Source: UBA5486 sp036744795 (GTDB lineage Bacteria > Bacillota > UBA4882 > UBA10575). Taken from it: DNA of 64,000 bases. The notes beneath the pieces are model-generated. The model ran no database searches. It saw only the letters and a program-made list of their open reading frames with translations, and was not told where the DNA came from. Position numbers and translations under genes: made by a program. This document shows, one piece after another, positions 26,146 through 34,499 of the stretch; the first letter of the stretch is position 1; each line of letters starts with the position of its first letter. The stretch covers positions 1 to 64,000 of the forward strand of contig DAIOHK010000011.1 of assembly GCA_036744795.1 (NCBI GenBank). The letters run 5' to 3'.

Positions 26146-27900
26146 TTATTTAATCCCTAATCTTTTCCCTAATTTCTTATGTTCTTCCCCAATTTCCTTT
26201 GGTAAATCCTCTCCAAACTTCTTAAGAAACTCTGCCTGAGATTTCCACTCTTCCTCCCAAGCTTCCTGATCTATACTAAGAAGCTCTTTCATCGTCTCTG
26301 CGGTAAGTTCTAGTCCACTAGTATCAATATCATCCATCTTCGGTAGATATCCAATTGGTGATTCTGTCGCCTCAATCTCTTCTTGACAGCGGTCAATAAT
26401 CCAGTTAAGCACCCGGAGATTATCGCCAAAACCGGGCCAAATAAAATGACCACCCTCATCAGTACGGAACCAGTTAACATTAAAGATCTTCGGAGGATTA
26501 GGGATTTTCTTACCCATATCCAACCAGTGTTGAAAATAGTCAGCCATGTTATAACCACAGAAAGGTAGCATCGCCATTGGATCTCTTCGAACAACACCTA
26601 CAGCGCCGGTAGCAGCAGCCGTTGTCTCTGAAGCCATAGTAGCACCAACAAAAACTCCATGTTGCCAGTCAAAAGACTCATAGACTAACGGAGCAACTTT
26701 CGCCCGCCGTCCACCAAAGATAATCGCTGAGATGGGTACACCTTTGGGATTTTCCCACTCTGGAGAGATTGAGGGGCATTGTCTGGCTGGAGCAGTAAAC
26801 CTAGAATTAGGGTGAGCACCTTTTTTCCCGGTCTCTGGGGCCCAAGGATTACCCTTCCAATCAATCCCCTCTGCCGGAGGCTCTACACCCATTCCTTCCC
26901 ACCATACGGTTTTTTCAGGAGTAAGAACTACATTAGTAAAGATTGTATTTTTCTGAACAGTAGCAAGGGCATTGGGATTAGACTTTTCACTAGTACCAGG
27001 TGCCACTCCAAAGAAGCCAGCTTCCGGGTTTATTGCCCATAAGCGTCCATCTTCACCAATCCGAAGCCAAGCAATATCATCCCCTACAGTCCATACTTTA
27101 TAGCCTTTTAATTCTTTTGGTGGAATCAACATCGCTAAGTTTGTCTTCCCACAAGCACTGGGAAAAGCCCCGGCAATATATGAGATCTTCCCCTTAGGAT
27201 CTTGAATTCCAACAATCAACATATGTTCAGCCATCCAACCTTCTTTCCGGCCAAGATAACTGGCAATCCTTAGGGCTAAACATTTCTTGCCCAATAAAAC
27301 ATTGCCCCCATAGCCTGAACCAAAACTCCAAATCGTATTATCCTCAGGGAAATGACAAATATAGCGACGTTCAGGATTAAGATCGCCTTTAGAATGTAAT
27401 CCCCGGTTAAAATCATCGCTATCGCCCAAATGTTCCATGGCTACTTTTCCCATCCGGGTCATAATCCTCATATTTAAAACTACATAAATACTATCCGTAA
27501 GTTCTAGGCCAACCTTGGCAAATGGTGAGCCTGGCGTCCCCATTAAATAGGGGATTACATACATGGTTCGCCCCTTCATTGATCCATCAAAAAGCTTTTC
27601 AAGTTTGGCATAAGCTTCAGAGGATTTCATCCAGTTATTGGTTGGGCCAGCATCCTTTTGGTCTTTTGTACAGATAAAAGTAAGTTGTTCCACACGGGCT
27701 ACATCATTCTCCGCGGTTCTATGTAAAACGCACCCCGGAAGTTTTTCCTGATTTAATTCAATCAGTTCACCAGTAGCAAACGCCTCCTTAGTTAAGCGTT
27801 CTTTCTCCTCTTCTGAACCATCAATCCATACGATTTTATCAGGTTTAGTCAGTTTGACCATTTCTCCGACCCAAGCTTGCACTGCTTTGTTAGAATACAT
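26146..27900 (-). CDS. pckG: Phosphoenolpyruvate carboxykinase (GTP)
   Basis: This 584-residue cytoplasmic enzyme interconverts oxaloacetate and PEP with GTP/GDP. The GTP-type signature FPSACGKTNLAMLIPP is at about 249-264, and metal and substrate motifs GGNVLLGKKC (about 210) and EHMLIVGIQDP (about 230) are present. Length matches GTP-dependent enzymes and is longer than ATP-dependent PckA. In fermenters it often runs in the PEP carboxylation direction or supports gluconeogenesis. It has its own strong promoter and a leader of about 155 bases. Confidence 0.96.
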   Translation of the reverse strand: MYSNKAVQAWVGEMVKLTKPDKIVWIDGSEEEKERLTKEAFATGELIELNQEKLPGCVLHRTAENDVARVEQLTFICTKDQKDAGPTNNWMKSSEAYAKLEKLFDGSMKGRTMYVIPYLMGTPGSPFAKVGLELTDSIYVVLNMRIMTRMGKVAMEHLGDSDDFNRGLHSKGDLNPERRYICHFPEDNTIWSFGSGYGGNVLLGKKCLALRIASYLGRKEGWMAEHMLIVGIQDPKGKISYIAGAFPSACGKTNLAMLIPPKELKGYKVWTVGDDIAWLRIGEDGRLWAINPEAGFFGVAPGTSEKSNPNALATVQKNTIFTNVVLTPEKTVWWEGMGVEPPAEGIDWKGNPWAPETGKKGAHPNSRFTAPARQCPSISPEWENPKGVPISAIIFGGRRAKVAPLVYESFDWQHGVFVGATMASETTAAATGAVGVVRRDPMAMLPFCGYNMADYFQHWLDMGKKIPNPPKIFNVNWFRTDEGGHFIWPGFGDNLRVLNWIIDRCQEEIEATESPIGYLPKMDDIDTSGLELTAETMKELLSIDQEAWEEEWKSQAEFLKKFGEDLPKEIGEEHKKLGKRLGIK

Positions 27901-28063
27901 CGCAATCCCCTTTCTGTTATTAAAGACCTTTTTCTTCCCAATTTAGCAATTCCCATTATTAATAAGATTCCCTGAACTACCCTAAGCATAAGAATTAAAG
28001 AATATAAAAACCACAACCACAAAATGTAAATAGTTATTATTTTAAAATTCTTGGCCAGTATAT

Positions 28064-28092
28064 AATATATCACTATATATTTTTGTCGTCAA
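28064..28092 (-). promoter_or_regulatory. SigA-type promoter of pckG
   Basis: On the minus strand TTGACG and TATATT are separated by exactly 17 bases. The predicted start site is near 28057, about 155 bases upstream of the pckG start codon. Confidence 0.7.
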
Positions 28093-28144
28093 TGACCTAA
28101 GGATTAATAATCAGTATCTAAATTGTAAAATATTACAGAAAAGA

Positions 28145-28168
28145 AAAACGGGTCCCCTTGCCCGTTTT
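28145..28168 (-). terminator. Terminator downstream of dapA
   Basis: Perfect arms AAAACGGG and CCCGTTTT enclose eight bases, followed on the minus strand by TTCTT-rich sequence. It ends the dapB-dpa-lysC-dapA group. Confidence 0.75.
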
Positions 28169-28197
28169 GTTTCTTTCCCTTTATTAATGCTGTTATT

Positions 28198-29079
28198 TTA
28201 TCGTAGCCCTATTTGACGTAATACATCCTTTAATTTGTCTAACTCGGATTCATCAGGCTCAACCAAAGGAAGCCTTGTTGTTCCCACTTCAATTCCGAGC
28301 AAATTTAAGGCCGCCTTAACCATAATCGGATTCGTAGTAATAAATAAGACTTTAAAAAGTGGAAGTAATTCATTATGGATCTCAGCAGCTTTTGCTACAT
28401 CTCCTTGACAATATTCATCGATCATTGTCTTCATTCTTCTCCCTACTAAATGAGATGCAACACTTACTACTCCAGTTGCCCCTACCGAAAGCATCGGCAA
28501 GGTTAGACTATCATCACCACTATATACTAAGAAGTCTTTTGGTAAAACTCTAACCATCTCAGCAGCCTGATTTAGGTCTCCAGCAGATTCCTTTAAGGCT
28601 ACGATATTCTTAACCTCCGCCAACCTTCTCATTGTACTTGGGGTTATATTAATCCCTGTTCTACCTGGTATATTATAAACCATTACTGGCAAAGCAGTTG
28701 ATTCAGCAATCGTTTTGAAGTGGCGAAATATGCCCTCCTGTGGAGGCTTATTATAATACGGAGCCACCGCTAGAATGCCATCAACCCCTGTTCTCTCTGC
28801 CTCTTTAGTTAATTCCACACTCTTTTTGGTATCATTACTACCAGTTCCCGCGATCACTGTCGCTTTACCGCCTACAGCTTCCACCACTGTCGTATAAAGA
28901 GCTAATTTTTCTTCGGTAGTAAGTGTTGGTGATTCACCCGTAGTTCCGGAAATCACCAGCCCATCTGAGCCATTTTCCACCAGTCTTAATGCAAGCTCTT
29001 TAGCGGCTTGGTAATCCACCTCTCCCTGCTGGTTAAAAGGCGTAACCATCGCGGTTAATACCTTTCCAAACTCAACCAT
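28198..29079 (-). CDS. dapA: 4-hydroxy-tetrahydrodipicolinate synthase
   Basis: This 293-residue cytoplasmic lyase/aldolase condenses pyruvate with aspartate semialdehyde, the entry step to lysine and dipicolinate. Seen: GTTGESPTL (about 44), the Tyr in VMVYNIPGRTGIN (about 134) and the Schiff-base Lys in VALKESAGDL (about 161). The ATG at 29079 lies seven bases after GGAGG; a TTG one codon earlier is less likely. It is the last gene of the dipicolinate/lysine group, as in the Bacillus dpaA-dpaB-asd-dapG-dapA operon. Confidence 0.95.
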   Translation of the reverse strand: MVEFGKVLTAMVTPFNQQGEVDYQAAKELALRLVENGSDGLVISGTTGESPTLTTEEKLALYTTVVEAVGGKATVIAGTGSNDTKKSVELTKEAERTGVDGILAVAPYYNKPPQEGIFRHFKTIAESTALPVMVYNIPGRTGINITPSTMRRLAEVKNIVALKESAGDLNQAAEMVRVLPKDFLVYSGDDSLTLPMLSVGATGVVSVASHLVGRRMKTMIDEYCQGDVAKAAEIHNELLPLFKVLFITTNPIMVKAALNLLGIEVGTTRLPLVEPDESELDKLKDVLRQIGLR

Positions 29080-29153
29080 CAAATAACCTCCCTTTCTTCA
29101 GGGGAATTTTTTCAATTAAATACTAATTAATTTTTAATTCCCAAATCCCTCCT

Positions 29154-30374
29154 TTATTCACCTAACCCAAATTCATCATGTAGGGCTTTTAATGCCCTTG
29201 ACATATCTTCCTTCTTCACTAAACAAGCAATATTAGTATGGGAATCGGCAGTTTGATATAGTGAAACATTGGCTAAATATAAACCCTCTACCACTCTTGC
29301 CATTACCCCAGGAACACCTCTCATTCCGGCCCCGACCACCGCAACTTTAGCAAAACCCTGAGCCGCCTTAAACTCAAGAGCAGTCTTCTCTAAAATTGTT
29401 GCTGCCTTTTCATAGTAATTTTCTTGAATTGTAAAGGTGATCTGTTGCGGTGATACTTGAATCATATCAAGACTAATTCCAGCTTCCGCAAGAAGACTGA
29501 ATACTTCTAAAGCCTTACCACTAGTATTCAGATCCTGATTACTGGAGAGATTAAACTGGGCCACATCAGTAATATATGCTAACCCGGTCACTATTTTATC
29601 GGTCTTAATTTCGATCCCTAATGAAGATACTCCATCACAAATTAGAGTCCCCTCCTGATCAGAAAAGACTGATCTAATCCGTAAAGGTATTCTTCCCTCC
29701 ATTGCAATCTCTACTGCCCGCGGATGAATAACTTTAGCACCTAGATGCGCCATTTCACAGACTTCACTGTAAGTCATGACTTTTAATGGTTTAGCCTGTG
29801 GAACAACATGGGGATCCGCGGTCATTACCCCATCCACATCAGTATATATTTCAACCATCTCGGCCCGGAGGGCAACGCCCAAAGCCGCGGCTGTAGTATC
29901 ACTGCCACCCCGTCCTAAGGTAGTAATCTCGCCATCCTTAGTTATGCCCTGAAAACCTGCCACTACTGCAACTTTATTCTCCTTTACACAACTCATAAGC
30001 TTCTCTGGCTTAACTTCAATAATACGGGCATCACCAAAATTACTATTGGTAATAATTCCTGCCTGGCCCCCTGTAAACGCTTGGGCCTCAATTCCTTCGG
30101 CTTTCAAACTTTGGACTAAAATAACTGAGGAAATTAGTTCCCCACAAGACATCATAATATCCAGTTCTCTGGAATGAATGTAAGGAAAAACTTCTTGTGA
30201 TAAACCAATTAATGTATCGGTTGCATAAGGAGCCCCCCGGCGTCCAATAGCCGAAACAACAACCACAACTTTGTACCCCAGACCTATGGCTTCTGTTATT
30301 TTGGCCACAACCTTCTCCCTTTGTTCGGCAGTAGCCAGGGATGTGCCACCATATTTTTGCACTAATATATTAAT
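29154..30374 (-). CDS. lysC: Aspartokinase, probable ATT start codon
   Basis: This enzyme of about 406 residues phosphorylates aspartate. Motifs: QKYGGTSLA at the N-terminus, VVSAIGRRGAPYATDTL (about 40), TLGRGGSDTTAAALG (about 155), and two C-terminal ACT domains (about 265-400) for amino-acid feedback. The nearest usual start, GTG at 30362, would leave VQKYGG at the very N-terminus, and it lies 21 bases from the ribosome-binding site. The frame continues upstream as ATT-AAT-ATA-TTA-GTG, giving (M)NILVQKYGGTS, which matches family N-termini; ATT sits nine bases after AAGGAG, and an in-frame TGA lies just upstream. I therefore place the start at the ATT at 30374. In Bacillus the operon isozyme is named dapG. 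Confidence 0.85.
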   Translation of the reverse strand: MNILVQKYGGTSLATAEQREKVVAKITEAIGLGYKVVVVVSAIGRRGAPYATDTLIGLSQEVFPYIHSRELDIMMSCGELISSVILVQSLKAEGIEAQAFTGGQAGIITNSNFGDARIIEVKPEKLMSCVKENKVAVVAGFQGITKDGEITTLGRGGSDTTAAALGVALRAEMVEIYTDVDGVMTADPHVVPQAKPLKVMTYSEVCEMAHLGAKVIHPRAVEIAMEGRIPLRIRSVFSDQEGTLICDGVSSLGIEIKTDKIVTGLAYITDVAQFNLSSNQDLNTSGKALEVFSLLAEAGISLDMIQVSPQQITFTIQENYYEKAATILEKTALEFKAAQGFAKVAVVGAGMRGVPGVMARVVEGLYLANVSLYQTADSHTNIACLVKKEDMSRALKALHDEFGLGE

Positions 30375-30437
30375 AGGAGATCACTCCTTTGTGTACTAGC
30401 AAAAATATTACCAGTTTTCTTAATTAATACTTCAACC

Positions 30438-31040
30438 CTAATTATTTTTTCCCTTTAAATTCCCGATTAAAACCGGTTGAATTTGTTCTCCCTTTAAAGC
30501 ATTAATGATTGTATCTTGCAAAAGTTCCATTTTAGCCACTAAAGACTTAGGCTTATTTTGAGGATCATCTTGACCGAAAGGTACAAAATAAATATTTTTT
30601 TGGTTTAACATAGCGGCCACATTAGGTAAATTCGCACCCAACCCATCATTGGTTGAAATGCCTACCACCACTGGTCGATTATTTCTAAGATGGGCTTTAC
30701 AAGCAAGAGATACAGGGGTATCAGAAATCCCCAAAGCCAGACGGCCTAAAGTTGTTCCGGTGCAAGGAGCCACAACCATGATATCCAATAGTTTTCTTGG
30801 ACCTATAGGCTCAACCTCTACCAAACTTTGCCATGGTTTCCTTCCAGCGATCTCATAAATCGTTTTCTGCAAATCCTCAGCTTTACCAAACCTAGTATCT
30901 GTCTCAAAAACTGTTGATGAAAAGATCGGAAAAAGATCCGCTCCCTCATCCTTAAGTCTCTTTACCTCTGGTATAACCTCTGGAATTGTACAATGCGAGC
31001 CAGTAAACCCTAAGCCAATTCTTACACCTAGCAATTTCAT
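30438..31040 (-). CDS. dpaB: Dipicolinate synthase subunit B
   Basis: This flavoprotein-like subunit of about 200 residues (SpoVFB) works with DpaA to oxidise the dihydrodipicolinate-pathway intermediate to dipicolinic acid in the mother cell. Seen: RIGLGFTGSHCT at the N-terminus, VVAPCTGTTLGRLA (about 88) and SLACKAHLRNNRPVVVGIST. The start ATG at 31040 follows GGAGG by eight bases; the frame also has an upstream TTG that overlaps the ribosome-binding site. It follows dpaA by 45 bases. Confidence 0.94.
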   Translation of the reverse strand: MKLLGVRIGLGFTGSHCTIPEVIPEVKRLKDEGADLFPIFSSTVFETDTRFGKAEDLQKTIYEIAGRKPWQSLVEVEPIGPRKLLDIMVVAPCTGTTLGRLALGISDTPVSLACKAHLRNNRPVVVGISTNDGLGANLPNVAAMLNQKNIYFVPFGQDDPQNKPKSLVAKMELLQDTIINALKGEQIQPVLIGNLKGKNN

Positions 31041-31085
31041 TTTCAGCACCTCCAAGCTATTCTCGGAATTTTACTCCCGATCTCT

Positions 31086-31973
31086 TCAGTTAAATTTCTG
31101 TTTGATTAAGCCTGGAAGTTGGGTGGCAAGAATCTTTCCCGCAGTTTTAGGTGCTACCTTCCCTGGTAACCCTAAAGCCAAAATGGCGGTTAATCTATAT
31201 CTCTCAGCAGCCTGGAAGTCTACACCACCTGGTGCCGAAGCTAAGTCAATTATTACAGTTCCGGGTTCTATCTTTTCTATTATTTCCTCAGTAACAATCA
31301 AGGCCGGAATAGTATTAAAGATCAGATCTGCTTTGTTTACCCCTTCAGCTAAACTACCCAGGTATAATGGTGTGTATCCTAAACTGGTAGTTCGTGCAAG
31401 CTGTTCAGAACTTCGAGCAGCAATAATAATGGTAGCTCCTAAAGCGGATAGTCGCGGAGCAAGTGCTTGGGCAACTCTTCCAAACCCAAGAACCATACAA
31501 CAAGAACCATCTATGGTAAATGAGGTTTTCTCCATTGCCAACTGAAGTGCTCCCTCTGCTGTTGGGATCGCATTCGGGATGGCAATCTCATTAGTCTCTG
31601 CATATTCGAAGATTCTTACTCCCTTTTGAGCTGCTTCCTTTTTTAACCGCAATGGGAAGGATCCCGTAACAATCAAAGTTTCAGCTTCAACTTGCCGCCA
31701 AAACTCCTGATTAATCTTAATTGTAACCGCAGGGTCAGATGTCCTAACCAGCCCATTAGAATCAACACCACTAATTGGTAGGATAATTACCTTAGAACAA
31801 GCTAGCGCTTCTTTCAAATTTGCTGCTGAAAATAGACGTGGTAGTGTCGGAATCCCTAGCAACCCGTAGGTTTTAACCCAGGCTACATGGTTAATCATAC
31901 TCTCTGCTACCATCACCTGTCTATGGTCGCCACCAAGTATCGTTATACCATATTTCTTTAAGGAATCCCCCAT
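31086..31973 (-). CDS. dpaA: Dipicolinate synthase subunit A
   Basis: This 295-residue subunit (SpoVFA) has an N-terminal domain starting GITILGGDHRQ and a C-terminal Rossmann NAD(P)-binding domain with VLGFGRVAQALAPRLSALGA at about 160. It produces dipicolinic acid for spore heat resistance. GGGGAGG precedes the ATG. The 149-base gap to dapB leaves room for a mother-cell promoter, though none is certain. Confidence 0.95.
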   Translation of the reverse strand: MGDSLKKYGITILGGDHRQVMVAESMINHVAWVKTYGLLGIPTLPRLFSAANLKEALACSKVIILPISGVDSNGLVRTSDPAVTIKINQEFWRQVEAETLIVTGSFPLRLKKEAAQKGVRIFEYAETNEIAIPNAIPTAEGALQLAMEKTSFTIDGSCCMVLGFGRVAQALAPRLSALGATIIIAARSSEQLARTTSLGYTPLYLGSLAEGVNKADLIFNTIPALIVTEEIIEKIEPGTVIIDLASAPGGVDFQAAERYRLTAILALGLPGKVAPKTAGKILATQLPGLIKQKFN

Positions 31974-32122
31974 CTAAAAATCCTCCCCTTCCCTTACTTA
32001 CCAGACAAACAGGTTTATGTTCTTAAACTTGACTAACATTTTAAAAACAATCACCGGCAATAGTAATATATTCCCTAGGAAAAGGAGAGGTGCCAAAAAC
32101 AGAAGTGCTTTATATAGAGGAG

Positions 32123-32923
32123 TTACTCCATTATTGATTCTAGCCCATAATAAAATCCTTCTAACCCCCGGAGTTTTCTAATCGCCATTAAGACTCCTGG
32201 CATGAAAGAGGTTCTTTCAAGTGAGTCATGCCTAATGGTTAGAGTTTGTCCTTGATTTCCAAAGACTACTTCCTGATGGGCAATTAAACCTGGTAATCTT
32301 AGACTATGAATCCTTGTTCCAAGGTATTCGCCACCTCTTGCCCCATCAATCTTTTCTAAAGAAGCAGGTTTCACTGATGGTTCCATTACCCGGCCAGCAG
32401 CAATCATCTCCGCTGTTTTTAAAGCAGTGCCCGAAGGAGCATCGATCTTACGATCATGATGCAACTCTATAATCTCGACATCAGGAAAATACCTTGCTGC
32501 TTCGCGGGCAAAACGCATCATTAATACCGCGCCAATCGCAAAGTTGGGAGCAATCAAAAATGCTTTTCCGCTCTGCAAAGCTAGTTCATTTACTTCCTCT
32601 AGGTTTTCTCCAGTAAGACCGGTAGTTCCAATTACTCCAGCTACTCTTGCCTCAGCCGCCATTCTTATATTTTCCATAATCGCTAATGGAGTTGTAAAAT
32701 CAACCATCACATCCGGTTCAGTTCGCTTCAGAGCTGTCAACAGATCTTCTTCAATATTCACTCCTGAAATTTCTAGACCGCAAATTCTACCTATGTCAGA
32801 TTCCACCCCAACTTTGTCTACTGCTCCTACCAAAACCATATCATCTTGAGCAACAACTGCTTTAACCACTTCTCGGCCCATCCGGCCGTAAGCCCCTGAT
32901 ACTAGAACCCGTATTTTCTCCAT
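32123..32923 (-). CDS. dapB: 4-hydroxy-tetrahydrodipicolinate reductase
   Basis: This 266-residue NAD(P)H reductase follows DapA in lysine synthesis. Seen: VSGAYGRMGREV (nucleotide-binding, about 8-19), GVIGTTGLTGE (about 97) and the active-site ELHHDRKIDAPSGTAL (about 153-168). The ribosome-binding site GGGGAGG is separated from the ATG by 25 bases that contain a perfect hairpin; looped out, the spacing becomes about eight bases. It precedes dpaA, unlike in Bacillus, where asd lies inside this operon. Confidence 0.95.
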   Translation of the reverse strand: MEKIRVLVSGAYGRMGREVVKAVVAQDDMVLVGAVDKVGVESDIGRICGLEISGVNIEEDLLTALKRTEPDVMVDFTTPLAIMENIRMAAEARVAGVIGTTGLTGENLEEVNELALQSGKAFLIAPNFAIGAVLMMRFAREAARYFPDVEIIELHHDRKIDAPSGTALKTAEMIAAGRVMEPSVKPASLEKIDGARGGEYLGTRIHSLRLPGLIAHQEVVFGNQGQTLTIRHDSLERTSFMPGVLMAIRKLRGLEGFYYGLESIME

Positions 32924-32928
32924 CTTGT

Positions 32929-32955
32929 ATGCGCTTTTAGCGCATTCACCTCCCC
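32929..32955 (-). promoter_or_regulatory. dapB: Hairpin between the ribosome-binding site and start codon of dapB
   Basis: On the minus strand ATGCGC-TAAAA-GCGCAT (32929-32945) forms a perfect six-base-pair stem between GGGGAGG (32949-32955) and the ATG at 32923. The 17-base hairpin, when folded, leaves three plus five bases of spacing, close to the optimum. It also contains a two-codon frame ATG-CGC-TAA. Confidence 0.6.
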
Positions 32956-32975
32956 TAGCTAATCTCAGCTAAACT

Positions 32976-33029
32976 TAAGAAATTGCGTAATTGAATTATT
33001 TTAAATTTGACTAAGTATCTAATTCCCTC
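32976..33029. repeat. Interspersed inverted-terminal repeat, copy D (short)
   Basis: The left end TTAAGAAATTGCGTAATTG and the right end ATCTAATTCCCTC match the family ends with changes. About 20 bases of AT-rich interior remain. Confidence 0.45.
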
Positions 33030-33063
33030 AAATTATAAGCTAATAGATATTTCTCAATATCAA

Positions 33064-33085
33064 AAGGTTGGCATGAGCCAACCTA
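33064..33085 (-). terminator. Terminator downstream of ymxH
   Basis: Perfect arms AGGTTGGC and GCCAACCT with an ATGA loop, followed on the minus strand by TTTTGAT. Confidence 0.7.
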
Positions 33086-33142
33086 CAAAATAGTATCCCC
33101 GGAAAATTGAAGTAAGATAGCCCGCCTTGAATATTTACCGGA

Positions 33143-33388
33143 TTAATTTTCTACTTTTTCCTCAGTAAATGTCCAATCCAAAATAACTAGATCATCACTA
33201 ATCTTTTTTACTGCAGTCCATGGAATCTCCTGTTCTACACGGAAGAAAAAACCTTTTCCCGGAAGTACTAGTGATCTAATCATTGCTTGATCCAGATCAA
33301 TCACAAAATCTATTTTACTAACCCGGCCGATCTTACTGCCATCTACTAAATTAATTACTTCTTTTCCTAAAAAATCCGAAAGACGCAT
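33143..33388 (-). CDS. ymxH: YlmC/YmxH family PRC-barrel protein
   Basis: This 81-residue protein is a single PRC-barrel domain (MRLSDFLGKEVINLVDGSKIG at the start, then IPWTAVKKI near 55). YlmC/YmxH proteins are associated with sporulation, and in Bacillus ymxH lies next to the dipicolinate synthase operon, as here. The precise biochemical role is unknown. The upstream G-rich stretch GGGGGG is an unusual ribosome-binding site. Confidence 0.85.
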   Translation of the reverse strand: MRLSDFLGKEVINLVDGSKIGRVSKIDFVIDLDQAMIRSLVLPGKGFFFRVEQEIPWTAVKKISDDLVILDWTFTEEKVEN

Positions 33389-33467
33389 GTTTCAACCCCC
33401 CAGTAATAATTATTTTCCTGGAAGGTAAAAGATACTTCCGGCCAATTAATTCATCATCAATAATGAA

Positions 33468-33487
33468 AACCGCCATTAAAGGCGGTT
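33468..33487 (-). terminator. Probable terminator or attenuator between sigK and ymxH
   Basis: Arms AACCGCC and GGCGGTT pair perfectly around ATTAAA; a short T-run follows on the minus strand. It is about 205 bases after sigK and 80 bases before ymxH. Confidence 0.6.
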
Positions 33488-33544
33488 CCCTATCTGCCGC
33501 ATACAAGACTAACATAAATATAGCAGAGCTAAAGGTTTTTAATA

Positions 33545-33616
33545 CAAGGGAATTACAGATAATCTTAAGCAAACAATTTATTTAATATTTACAAAACCAC
33601 TCTCTTATGCAATCCG
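33545..33616. repeat. Interspersed inverted-terminal repeat, degenerate copy E
   Basis: AAGGGAATTACAGATAAT on the left and CTTATGCAATCCG on the right resemble the family ends but are worn. Assignment is tentative. Confidence 0.3.
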
Positions 33617-33692
33617 CAAATAAAACCAAACACAAATTTTCAAGATTATATAATATTATGTCATACAAAAACGAAGATTGCAATAATAGAAC

Positions 33693-34400
33693 CTATTTTT
33701 CCTCTCCCATAAATTCCTTCAATAGTTTTTTTAAAGCTTTTTTTTCAATTCTTGATACATATGATCTGGAGATTCCCAGCATTTTTGCAATCTCCCTTTG
33801 TGTCTTGTTGATTCCATTTTTTAATCCATAGCGTAATTCGACAACTTTTTTTTCTCTTTTACCTAAAATATCTAATTTCTCCCTTAAGCTCTCCTCTTCT
33901 AATATTGTCTCCACTGTCTCTGGAACAATATCAGAACCAGTATCCAAGATGTCCAACAGAGTTATCTCATTTCCTTCTTTATCTGAACCAATTGGGTCCT
34001 GTAGAAATACATCGTTTCTCAACTTTTTTGTAGAACGTAGGTGCATTAAAATTTCATTTTCTATACAACGTGCAGCATACGTAGCCAACCTGGTATTGTA
34101 TTTTCTCTGATAGGTATTTATTCCTTTAATTAAACCAATGGTTCCAATCGAAATTAAATCATCATTATCTTCTCCAGTATTATCAAATTTCTTTACAATA
34201 TGGGCAACTAACCGAAGGTTTCTTTCAATCAGAGTATTTCTAGCTTCCAAATCACCTTGTTCCATTTTCAGGATTAATTTACGCTCTTCTTCTTCTTTTA
34301 ATGGTAGAGGAAAGACATTATTATTGGATATGTAAGAGAATAACCATGTAAACTTCTGATAAATCAGGTTTAAAATTACCCCTATTAAAGGGAGTATCAT
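33693..34400 (-). CDS. sigK: Sporulation mother-cell sigma factor SigK
   Basis: This 235-residue sigma factor directs late mother-cell transcription. Regions 2 and 4 are intact: RNLRLVAHIVKKF, DLISIGTIGLIKGI, TYAARCIENEILMHLR, DPIGSDKEGNEI, and the helix-turn-helix TQREIAKMLGISRSYVSRIEK at about 205-225. The hydrophobic N-terminal stretch (about residues 1-25, with LFSYISNNNVFPLPL) resembles the SigK pro-sequence, so processing by a membrane protease is likely. The gene is uninterrupted; no skin-like element splits it. It sits next to envelope genes and ymxH. Confidence 0.93.
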   Translation of the reverse strand: MILPLIGVILNLIYQKFTWLFSYISNNNVFPLPLKEEEERKLILKMEQGDLEARNTLIERNLRLVAHIVKKFDNTGEDNDDLISIGTIGLIKGINTYQRKYNTRLATYAARCIENEILMHLRSTKKLRNDVFLQDPIGSDKEGNEITLLDILDTGSDIVPETVETILEEESLREKLDILGKREKKVVELRYGLKNGINKTQREIAKMLGISRSYVSRIEKKALKKLLKEFMGEEK

Positions 34401-34499
34401 TTACCCACCCCCGAAAGAAAAACTTCGCGTGTTTTTACTTTATGTTTAGGAAGTGGGTTCCGTGCCAGTCCTCCCAAGACCAAATCCTGGATAAAATCA

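Larger units (their letters stand above)
33389..33692. other. Intergenic region between sigK and ymxH
   Basis: No gene is supported. It contains the hairpin AACCGCC-ATTAAA-GGCGGTT (33468-33487), followed on the minus strand by TTTCATT, which may terminate sigK or attenuate ymxH. A smaller GGAAG/CTTCC inverted pair lies at about 33419-33439, and a degenerate interspersed repeat at 33545-33616. Confidence 0.5.

Noticed and set aside
27901..28057. Riboswitch in the pckG leader
   Set aside because: The leader of about 155 bases is AT-rich and I see no convincing nested stems or conserved core.
31102..31545. Plus-strand frame of 147 residues opposite dpaA
   Set aside because: It is the antisense shadow of a well-conserved gene with no independent ribosome-binding site.
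29083..32122. Lysine riboswitch or T-box upstream of lysC, dpaA or dapA
   Set aside because: The gaps are too short and show no conserved riboswitch motifs or T-box core sequence.
33351..33572. Minus-strand open frame of about 73 residues overlapping the start of ymxH
   Set aside because: It overlaps a convincing PRC-barrel gene, runs through a hairpin, and has no recognisable domain or ribosome-binding site.
33693..34400. Split sigK with a skin-like excision element
   Set aside because: The frame is continuous from the pro-sequence to the C-terminal helix-turn-helix.
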